A stretch of DNA of 5,827 nt from positions 1-5,827 of the forward strand of contig CANHPJ010000131.1 of the NCBI GenBank assembly GCA_947462515.1. Direction: 5' to 3'. Position numbers and translations under genes: made by a program. The notes beneath the pieces were generated by a model. The model saw only the letters and a program-made list of their open reading frames with translations. It was not told the DNA's origin and made no database searches. Of the stretch, positions 1 to 5,827 are shown piece after piece; position 1 is the first letter of the stretch; each line of letters opens with the position of its first letter. The stretch comes from Bacteroidota bacterium (GTDB taxonomy: Bacteria > Bacteroidota > Bacteroidia > JACCXN01).

Positions 1-2165
1 GGTGAAAACGCTTTTTTAAGAGCACCTTCTACGACACCTTTAGCATGTGAATCAGCACCGCCTTGTTTCGCACCCGTAGAAAAACCAACCCCTTGACCAA
101 AATCTTTAAGCTGCCTTGAGCCTATGTTAGAGGTCATAATAATGATTGTGTTTTTAAAATCTACTTTTCTTCCTAGACTGTCGGTTAACTGACCCTCATC
201 TAAAACTTGAAGTAATAAGTTGAAAACATCAGGGTGAGCTTTTTCAATCTCGTCTAATAATACAATGGCATAAGGTCTTCTTCTAACTTTTTCGGTAAGT
301 TGTCCACCTTCTTCATAACCTACATATCCCGGAGGCGCTCCTACCAATCTAGAGATGGCAAATTTTTCCATGTATTCGCTCATGTCGATTCTTATCATCG
401 CATCTTCAGTATCAAACAAATACCTAGAGAGAACTTTAGCCAATTGTGTCTTTCCAACACCCGTCGGCCCCAAAAATATGAAAGAACCTATTGGTTTGTT
501 TGGATCTTTTAAACCAGCTCTATTTCTTTGAATTGCTTTAACAACTTTTTTGATTGCCTCCTCTTGACCAATTACCTTATCTTTAATTTCATCAAGCATT
601 TTAGACAATCTATTCATTTCATTTTGAGCTACTCTTTGAACAGGAACTCCCGTCATCATAGCAACTACTTCAGCTACATTATCTTCAGAGACAGTCTCAC
701 GATTTGACTTGGTTTCATCTTCCCAAACCTTTTTGGCAGCATCAAGTTGCTCCATAAGATTTCTCTCTGTATCTCTTAATCGAGCGGCCTCCTCGTATTT
801 CTGACTTCTTACAACTTTGTTTTTTTCTTCTTTTATATCTTCAATTTTCTTTTCTATTTCGATAATTTCTTTAGGAACCACAATGTTGGTAATGTGGACT
901 CTTGATCCAGCTTCATCTAAAGCGTCAATGGCTTTATCCGGAAGATGTCTATCTGTGATATATCTGTTTGTTAGCGAAACACAGGCATTAATAGCTTCTG
1001 GTGTGTAGGTAACATTGTGGTGATCTTCATATTTTGATTTAATGTTATTCAAAATCTGAACAGTTTCTTCGATGGATGTAGGTTCGATGATCACTTTTTG
1101 AAATCTTCTTTCCAAGGCTCCATCTTTTTCAATGTATTGACGGTACTCATCTAGAGTTGTTGCACCAATACATTGAATCTCACCTCTTGCTAATGCAGGC
1201 TTGAACATATTTGAAGCATCCAGCGAACCAGAAGCACCTCCGGCACCAATGATGGTGTGAATCTCATCGATAAACAAGATTACATCCGGGTTTTTTTCTA
1301 ACTCGTTCATTACTGCTTTCATTCTCTCCTCAAACTGTCCACGATATTTTGTTCCTGCAACCAAGGAGGCTAAATCTAAAGTAACGACTCTTTTATTGAA
1401 TAATACTCTAGATACTTTTCTTTGCACAATTCTTAAGGCCAGACCCTCAGCAATAGCTGATTTTCCTACACCCGGTTCACCAATAAGTATAGGATTATTT
1501 TTCTTTCTACGACTCAAAATTTGTGATACCCTCTCAATTTCTTTTTCTCTTCCAACAATAGGATCTAATTTTCCATCTTCTGCAGATTTAGTTAGATCTC
1601 TTCCAAAATTGTCAAGAACCGGTGTTTTGGATTTGGTATCTGCCTTTTTGGTGCTGCCACCAAAACTTGATCCTTCTTCCTTTTCATCATCATCTGATGT
1701 GTTTCCCGGAAAATCGGCTCTTGGATCTGTATTTAATATGTCTAGTTCATTCTTCACGACTTCGTAGTTTATGTTAAAATTTTCTAGTGAACGCGTTGCA
1801 ACATTATCTTCATCCTTCAAAATGGAAAGAAGAAGATGTTCGGTTCCTATTATGTTACTGTTAAATAATTTAGCTTCAAGATAAGTGATTTTTAAGGCTT
1901 TTTCAGCTTGTTTCACCAAAGGAATATTGCCACCTGCAGGGATGTTCTTTTTTGTTGCAGGCTTTATTGAATTTTCAATATTCTTTCTTAGTTCTAGCAA
2001 ATCTACTTTCAATGTTTTTAGAATTTTTATTGCAAGTCCGTCTCCCTCGCGTATTATACCAAGCAATAAATGTTCCGTGCCGATATAATCATGACCTAAG
2101 CGCAATGCCTCTTCTCGGCTGAAGTTTATTACGTCTTTAACTCTTGGTGAAAATTTTGCTTCCAT
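1..2165 (-). CDS. clpC: ATP-dependent Clp protease ATP-binding subunit ClpC (C-terminus cut off by window edge)
   Basis: ClpC is a cytoplasmic HSP100/AAA+ unfoldase that threads substrates into ClpP. I translated the minus strand by hand: 721 codons are open with no frameshift, running off the left edge. The N-domain has two repeats marked by GTEHLLL at residues 29-35 and 107-113. An acidic Gly/Ser linker covers about 145-180. AAA1 has Walker A GEPGVGKS (229-236, Lys235), pore loop KYRG (273-276), Walker B ending Asp300-Glu301 and Arg353-Arg354 as likely arginine fingers. A coiled-coil middle domain with a UVR-like motif (QKYEEAARLRD, 455-465) follows. AAA2 has Walker A GPTGVGKT (566-573), pore loop GYVGY (613-617), Walker B LLDE (636-639) and sensor Asn680. 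VGF at 693-695 matches the ClpP-docking loop. Middle domain plus VGF separates it from ClpB, which lacks a ClpP loop, and from ClpA. Family members are about 810-860 aa, so roughly 90-140 residues are missing here. The ATG at 2165 is fixed by an in-frame stop at 2187-2189; A occupies -3 and -6. No ctsR or mcsAB gene precedes it. Confidence 0.97.
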   Translation of the reverse strand, partial: MEAKFSPRVKDVINFSREEALRLGHDYIGTEHLLLGIIREGDGLAIKILKTLKVDLLELRKNIENSIKPATKKNIPAGGNIPLVKQAEKALKITYLEAKLFNSNIIGTEHLLLSILKDEDNVATRSLENFNINYEVVKNELDILNTDPRADFPGNTSDDDEKEEGSSFGGSTKKADTKSKTPVLDNFGRDLTKSAEDGKLDPIVGREKEIERVSQILSRRKKNNPILIGEPGVGKSAIAEGLALRIVQRKVSRVLFNKRVVTLDLASLVAGTKYRGQFEERMKAVMNELEKNPDVILFIDEIHTIIGAGGASGSLDASNMFKPALARGEIQCIGATTLDEYRQYIEKDGALERRFQKVIIEPTSIEETVQILNNIKSKYEDHHNVTYTPEAINACVSLTNRYITDRHLPDKAIDALDEAGSRVHITNIVVPKEIIEIEKKIEDIKEEKNKVVRSQKYEEAARLRDTERNLMEQLDAAKKVWEDETKSNRETVSEDNVAEVVAMMTGVPVQRVAQNEMNRLSKMLDEIKDKVIGQEEAIKKVVKAIQRNRAGLKDPNKPIGSFIFLGPTGVGKTQLAKVLSRYLFDTEDAMIRIDMSEYMEKFAISRLVGAPPGYVGYEEGGQLTEKVRRRPYAIVLLDEIEKAHPDVFNLLLQVLDEGQLTDSLGRKVDFKNTIIIMTSNIGSRQLKDFGQGVGFSTGAKQGGADSHAKGVVEGALKKAFS

Positions 2166-2253
2166 GTTATTTTTCAATAAAGTTTCTTAAACCCTTTAAA
2201 ATATTTGAAAATCGCTTAAAACATTTAAAGATAAAGATAAATTTTTATCATTT

Positions 2254-2261
2254 CAAAATTA
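2254..2261 (-). promoter_or_regulatory. Candidate clpC promoter -7 element (TAATTTTG)
   Basis: Read on the minus strand, this is an exact match to the Bacteroidota primary-sigma -7 consensus TAnnTTTG. It lies 88 nt upstream of the clpC start codon, which would give a leader of about 80 nt. No matching TTTG or TTG -33 element sits at the usual 17-23 bp further upstream. In such A+T-rich DNA a chance match is possible. Confidence 0.45.
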
Positions 2262-2355
2262 GGTATAGAATGTAATAATTCTAGATTTTATTTTTCCTTT
2301 TATCAACACTTTTTTGTTAGTAATTATGCTTTTCTTGAACAATTATTTTGATGTA

Positions 2356-2385
2356 ATTGTTTTAATTTCGAAACTCTTATTTCTG
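2356..2385 (+). promoter_or_regulatory. Weak candidate gyrA promoter (ATTG-N18-TATTTCTG)
   Basis: TATTTCTG at 2378-2385 matches five of the six fixed positions of TAnnTTTG, and a TTG at 2357-2359 lies 18 bp upstream, close to the expected -33/-7 spacing. It would give a leader of about 110 nt. A competing candidate is TTTG at 2402-2405 followed after 19 bp by TACTGTTT at 2425-2432, which fits the -7 consensus less well. The sequence does not decide between them. Confidence 0.22.
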
Positions 2386-2500
2386 AAACTGATTTACAGT
2401 TTTTGGGATATTAAATCCAACGAATACTGTTTAAAAATCTTCAAAAGAAGCGTTTTTTTGAATTATTAAACAAGTTAGCTAAAAGAAAGTTTAAAAAATT

Positions 2501-5041
2501 ATGGCTGAAGGCGAAAAAATTATTAGAATCAACATCGAAGATGAAATGAAAACTGCTTACATCGATTATTCGATGTCTGTTATAGTTTCAAGAGCTTTAC
2601 CTGATGTAAGAGATGGTTTTAAACCAGTTCACAGAAGAGTATTGTATGGTATGCTTGATTTAGGTGTACTATCTAATAGAGCTCATAAAAAGTCTGCCAG
2701 AATAGTAGGGGAAGTACTAGGTAAATATCATCCACACGGAGATACATCTGTTTATGATGCCATGGTTCGTATGGCTCAGGACTGGTCCTTAAGATACCCA
2801 CTAGTTGATGGGCAGGGTAACTTTGGATCTGTTGATGGTGATAGCCCTGCAGCTATGCGTTACACTGAAGCAAGACTTAAAAAGATTGCTGAAGAGATGT
2901 TAGCCGATATTGATAAAAACACTGTCGACTTCAAATTAAACTTTGATGATTCTTTAGAGGAACCTACAGTTCTGCCTACCAGAATACCTAACTTGTTGAT
3001 AAATGGTGCATCGGGGATTGCCGTTGGTATGGCTACTAACATGCCACCACACAATTTGACCGAAATAATTAATGCCACCATTGCATACATTGACAATAGA
3101 GATATTGATATTAACGGTTTGATGCAACATGTTAAAGCGCCCGATTTTCCTACGGGTGGAACTATTTACGGTTTTGAAGGGGTAAGAGAAGCTTTTGAAA
3201 CCGGAAGAGGACGTGTTGTTTTAAGGGCTAAAAGTCATATTGAACAAACCGATAACGGAAGAGATCAGATTATAGTTACTGAAATTCCTTATCAAATCAA
3301 TAAAGCTGAAATGATCAAAAAAACAGCTGACTTGATTGAGGAAAAGAAAATTGAAGGTATTTCAGATTTAAGAGATGAATCTGATAGAAATGGAATGAGG
3401 ATTGTGTATGAGCTTAAAAGAGATGCTATTACAAACGTTGTTTTAAACAAATTGTTTAAATACACTTCGCTTCAATCTTCCTTCAGTGTAAATAATATTG
3501 CACTTGTTGCCGGCCGACCAATGATGTTGAATCTGAAAGATATGATTCATCATTTTGTAGAGCATAGACATGAGGTAGTTGTAAGAAGAACCAAATATGA
3601 ACTAGAGCAAGCTGAAAAAAGAGCTCACATTTTGGAGGGTTTGATTATAGCCATCAATAATCTTGATGCAGTAATTAAGTTAATTAGAGAAAGTAAAACT
3701 CCTGAGGATGCCAGAACCGGTTTAATGGGAAATTTTGGTTTGTCTGAAATTCAAGCCCGTGCAATATTAGATCTTCGTTTACAAAAACTAACAGGTTTGG
3801 AAATTGAAGGTATTAGAGCAGAGCATGCTGAACTGATGAAACATATCACTTATTTGCGTGAGATATTATCTGATGAAGGCTTAAGAATGAGTATTATTAA
3901 AAATGAACTTGTTGAGATTAAGGATAAATATGGTGATGAACGTAAAACTGACATCATATATTCTGCCGAAGATTTCAAAATTGAAGATATGATAGCTGAC
4001 GAACAAGTCGTTATCACAATATCTCATATGGGTTATATCAAACGTACTTTATTGTCTGAGTATCGAGTACAAAGTAGAGGTGGAGTTGGTTCTAAAGGAA
4101 CTGCTACCAGAGACGAGGATTTCTTAGAGCATATTTTCATCGCTACTACTCATAATTATATGTTGTTTTTTACCGAACAAGGTAAATGCTTCTGGTTAAG
4201 AGCTTTTGAAATTCCTGAAGGTACAAAAACAAGTAAAGGAAGAGCGATTCAGAATTTAATAAATATAGGGCCAGATGATAAGGTTAAAGCCTTTATAAAT
4301 GTTAAGGATCTTACAGATACTGAATACACCGCCAACAATTACATTATTTTATGTACTGAAAAAGGTATAATCAAAAAAACTACGCTGGAGGCTTATTCCC
4401 GTCCACGTCAAAATGGAATTAATGCCATAACCGTTAGAGAGGATGATCATTTACTGGAGGCCAGATTAACAAATGGAACCAATGAAATTTTGATGGCCTT
4501 AAAATCCGGAAGGGCAATACGATTCAATGAAACCAAGGTTAGACCTATGGGAAGAAATGCTTCAGGAGTTAGAGGTATCAAATTAAAAGACGAGCTGGAT
4601 GAAGTAGTTGGAATGGTATGCGTAAACAGTCCTGAGGAGACCATATTGGTGGTTTCGGAAAAAGGATATGGAAAACGCACCGATGTAGAAGACTACAGAG
4701 TTACCAACAGAGGCGGAAAAGGTGTTAAAACCATCAACGTAACAGAGAAAACAGGAAAGCTTATTGCCATGAAGGTTGTTTCGGATGACGAAGACTTAAT
4801 GATTATCAATAAAAAAGGTGTTGTAATTAGATTAGAAGTAGCCTCATTAAGGGTAATGGGAAGAGCAACACAAGGGGTTAAATTGATAAATCTTAAAACC
4901 TCAGACGAAATTGCCGCCGTTACGAATGTTCCTCATGAAGATTTGGAAGAAATATCAGAAGGTCTTGATGGTGAAAATCAAGAGCCAACAAACTTAATAG
5001 ATCCTGAATTAAATTCAGATGAAACAAAAACGGAAGAATAA
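2501..5041 (+). CDS. gyrA: DNA gyrase subunit A (type IIA topoisomerase), complete
   Basis: GyrA is the DNA-breaking and rejoining subunit of the cytoplasmic A2B2 gyrase, which introduces negative supercoils using ATP bound by GyrB. At 846 aa it is normal length (E. coli 875, B. subtilis 821). The winged-helix/tower core carries catalytic Tyr121 in RYTEARL (120-126, with Arg120), KYHPHGD (75-81) and NGASGIAVGMAT (168-179, with Ile173 at the position of the DNA-intercalating Ile). Residues about 340-480 form the C-gate coiled coil, with its globule around QARAILDLRLQKLTG (418-432). The six-bladed DNA-wrapping pinwheel spans about 505-810. The blade-1 GyrA-box position reads QSRGGVG (524-530); a second box-like NRGGKG is at 736-741. 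Residues 812-846 form an acidic tail. The GyrA-type pinwheel and box argue against ParC. The start is fixed by an in-frame TAA at 2492-2494; there is no Shine-Dalgarno motif, and A occupies -3 and -6. It is divergent from clpC and followed by a hairpin, so probably monocistronic. Confidence 0.98.
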   Translation: MAEGEKIIRINIEDEMKTAYIDYSMSVIVSRALPDVRDGFKPVHRRVLYGMLDLGVLSNRAHKKSARIVGEVLGKYHPHGDTSVYDAMVRMAQDWSLRYPLVDGQGNFGSVDGDSPAAMRYTEARLKKIAEEMLADIDKNTVDFKLNFDDSLEEPTVLPTRIPNLLINGASGIAVGMATNMPPHNLTEIINATIAYIDNRDIDINGLMQHVKAPDFPTGGTIYGFEGVREAFETGRGRVVLRAKSHIEQTDNGRDQIIVTEIPYQINKAEMIKKTADLIEEKKIEGISDLRDESDRNGMRIVYELKRDAITNVVLNKLFKYTSLQSSFSVNNIALVAGRPMMLNLKDMIHHFVEHRHEVVVRRTKYELEQAEKRAHILEGLIIAINNLDAVIKLIRESKTPEDARTGLMGNFGLSEIQARAILDLRLQKLTGLEIEGIRAEHAELMKHITYLREILSDEGLRMSIIKNELVEIKDKYGDERKTDIIYSAEDFKIEDMIADEQVVITISHMGYIKRTLLSEYRVQSRGGVGSKGTATRDEDFLEHIFIATTHNYMLFFTEQGKCFWLRAFEIPEGTKTSKGRAIQNLINIGPDDKVKAFINVKDLTDTEYTANNYIILCTEKGIIKKTTLEAYSRPRQNGINAITVREDDHLLEARLTNGTNEILMALKSGRAIRFNETKVRPMGRNASGVRGIKLKDELDEVVGMVCVNSPEETILVVSEKGYGKRTDVEDYRVTNRGGKGVKTINVTEKTGKLIAMKVVSDDEDLMIINKKGVVIRLEVASLRVMGRATQGVKLINLKTSDEIAAVTNVPHEDLEEISEGLDGENQEPTNLIDPELNSDETKTEE

Positions 5042-5094
5042 ATTCAAAAATATTTAAAAGAATACCCCGTTTAAATAAACAAATGTTTTTAATT

Positions 5095-5126
5095 TTACCT
5101 GCCTATAATTAATTATAGGCAGGTAA
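5095..5126 (+). terminator. Perfect 32-bp palindrome, probable gyrA terminator hairpin
   Basis: Two 16-nt arms meet with no spacer between 5110 and 5111 and pair without mismatch; in RNA the central four bases would form the loop. The outer stem ACCTGCC/GGCAGGT gives a G+C-rich clamp in otherwise A+T-rich DNA. It begins 53 nt after the gyrA stop codon. The following sequence (AATTTAAATT) is only moderately T-rich, so termination strength is uncertain. It could instead serve as an mRNA 3'-end stabiliser or as a DNA site for a dimeric protein. Confidence 0.6.
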
Positions 5127-5198
5127 TTTAAATTATAGTGGTTCTGATATATGTAATCACTGCTTATTCAAAATGAAGTAAACATAAAAAATAAAAAA

Positions 5199-5827
5199 AT
5201 GAAAAAAATTCTTTTTATTGCCGCTCTAGCAAGCACATCAACCTCCTTGGTTGGTCAAAGTAATAAGGTAGTTTCTGCTTATTCATATCATCAACATTAT
5301 TTAAAAGATAAAGATGTAGAAGAATTATTGCAGGCAGTAGAAAATATTGAACCGGCTACAATTCATGAAAAAACGATGAGTGATCCTAAAACCTGGTTTT
5401 ACAGGGGAAATATATTTTCGAGTATTCATGAATCGAAATCTGATAATGAAAAATTAAAGGAATTGAAGTTGACCTCCATTAATGAAGCTTATAAATCTTA
5501 TATGAAGTCCTTAGATTTGGATACAAAAAAAGAATACGCTCCAGATGTTAAGCAACGCCTAGGTACTGTGCTTTCTCAGATTGTAAATCAGGGAATTAAT
5601 TTTTATAATGAGAAGAAATATTCAGATGCTTTAGGTTCATTTGAAAATGCATTAAGTATCAACAATTATTTTAAAAGAGTTGATACGCTTGTAATTTATA
5701 ATGCTGCTTTAGCTGCCGAAAAATCTGTTCAGCTAGATAAGGCCGTTAATTATTTCCAAGAATTAATAAAATTAAAATATGGACAAGGTAAAACTTATTC
5801 TTATTTAGCCAATATCTATAAAACACA
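5199..5827 (+). CDS. Exported tetratricopeptide-repeat protein of unknown function (C-terminus cut off by window edge)
   Basis: The frame is open for 209 codons to the right edge. It begins with a Sec-type signal peptide: MKK, then a short hydrophobic stretch to about residue 20, probably cleaved just before or near Gln20. No lipobox Cys is present, so a soluble periplasmic or surface protein is expected. TPR signatures follow: residues 125-158 fit the 34-residue consensus (Gly132, Phe135, Ala144, Phe148, Ala151), residues 163-196 fit next (Ala170, Ala182, Phe186), and another begins at 197 (Ala204, Tyr207), in exact 34-residue register. A degenerate earlier repeat with a longer loop may lie at about 63-108. 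TPRs are protein-binding scaffolds, and the partner cannot be told from the sequence. The ATG is the first in frame after a stop at 5154-5156; its leader is A-rich, with A at -3, -6 and -12, and no Shine-Dalgarno motif. It is co-oriented with gyrA but separated by the palindrome, and I found no clear promoter of its own. Confidence 0.88.
   Translation, partial: MKKILFIAALASTSTSLVGQSNKVVSAYSYHQHYLKDKDVEELLQAVENIEPATIHEKTMSDPKTWFYRGNIFSSIHESKSDNEKLKELKLTSINEAYKSYMKSLDLDTKKEYAPDVKQRLGTVLSQIVNQGINFYNEKKYSDALGSFENALSINNYFKRVDTLVIYNAALAAEKSVQLDKAVNYFQELIKLKYGQGKTYSYLANIYKT

Larger units (their letters stand above)
2166..2500. other. Divergent clpC/gyrA intergenic region
   Basis: This 335-bp, very A+T-rich spacer separates the 5' ends of clpC (leftward) and gyrA (rightward), so it must hold both promoters and both leaders. 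I see one good Bacteroidota-type -7 element for clpC and only weak candidates for gyrA. I see no CIRCE element, no CtsR-type tandem heptamer, no tRNA and no strong hairpin. A 47-codon open frame (2326-2469, plus strand) is the longest reading frame I noticed in it; I do not call it a gene. Confidence 0.9.

Noticed and set aside
300..2088. Plus-strand open frames of 63-123 codons at 300-512, 817-1008, 1396-1767 and 1885-2088
   Set aside because: They lie opposite the continuous clpC frame, whose Walker, pore-loop and sensor motifs are all intact, and their translations are low-complexity Ser/Phe-rich.
2194..2230. Inverted repeat CTTTAAA/TTTAAAG in the clpC leader
   Set aside because: The 7-bp arms are nearly all A+T and enclose a 23-nt loop; such pairs are expected by chance in this composition.
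2166..2260. Heat-shock operator (CIRCE or CtsR type) ahead of clpC
   Set aside because: No TTAGCACTC-N9-GAGTGCTAA-like inverted repeat and no tandem GGTCAAA-like heptamers are present.
2440..2451. CTTC-AAAA-GAAG mini hairpin upstream of gyrA
   Set aside because: The stem is only 4 bp and does not extend, so it is too weak to call.
2860..4680. Minus-strand open frames at 2860-3096 and 4447-4680
   Set aside because: They are antisense to conserved parts of gyrA and show no domain signature or plausible start context.
5173..5181. ATG AAG TAA mini-ORF ahead of the TPR gene as a possible leader peptide
   Set aside because: Two codons in A-rich DNA carry no supporting attenuator structure; it is most simply chance.
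1..5827. A novel defence, mobile or biosynthetic system
   Set aside because: All coding space belongs to two housekeeping genes and one TPR gene. No terminal repeats, integrase or transposase motifs, CRISPR-like spacing or compositional break were seen.

Overview
The window reads as an ordinary core-chromosome segment of a Bacteroidota bacterium, most likely a member of the Flavobacteriia. The grounds are strong A+T richness, no Shine-Dalgarno motifs ahead of any of the three genes (A-rich leaders with A at -3 and -6 instead), a Bacteroidota-type TAnnTTTG element upstream of clpC, and a Bacteroidota-like ClpC and GyrA. The genus cannot be named from the sequence alone.

Layout: positions 1-2165 hold the first 721 codons of clpC on the minus strand, an AAA+ unfoldase of the ClpCP protease; its last ~130 residues lie beyond the left edge. 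A 335-bp A+T-rich spacer (2166-2500) carries the divergent promoter region. Complete gyrA (DNA gyrase subunit A, 846 aa) runs on the plus strand at 2501-5041. A 157-bp gap with a perfect 32-bp palindrome (5095-5126), probably a terminator hairpin, follows. From 5199 to the right edge is the start of an exported protein with TPR repeats and no assigned function.

The genes do not form one pathway. ClpC handles protein quality control, GyrA handles DNA supercoiling and decatenation, and the TPR protein is predicted to act in the periplasm or at the cell surface. The one structural link is the shared divergent promoter region, which could couple clpC and gyrA transcription through local supercoiling; this is inference.

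I found no mobile element, CRISPR array, RNA gene or defence or biosynthetic cluster, and no convincing undescribed system. The findings are modest: the palindrome with an alternative pairing partner, variant residues at known functional sites of GyrA and ClpC, the divergent arrangement, a 47-codon ORF in the spacer, and the uncharacterised TPR gene.
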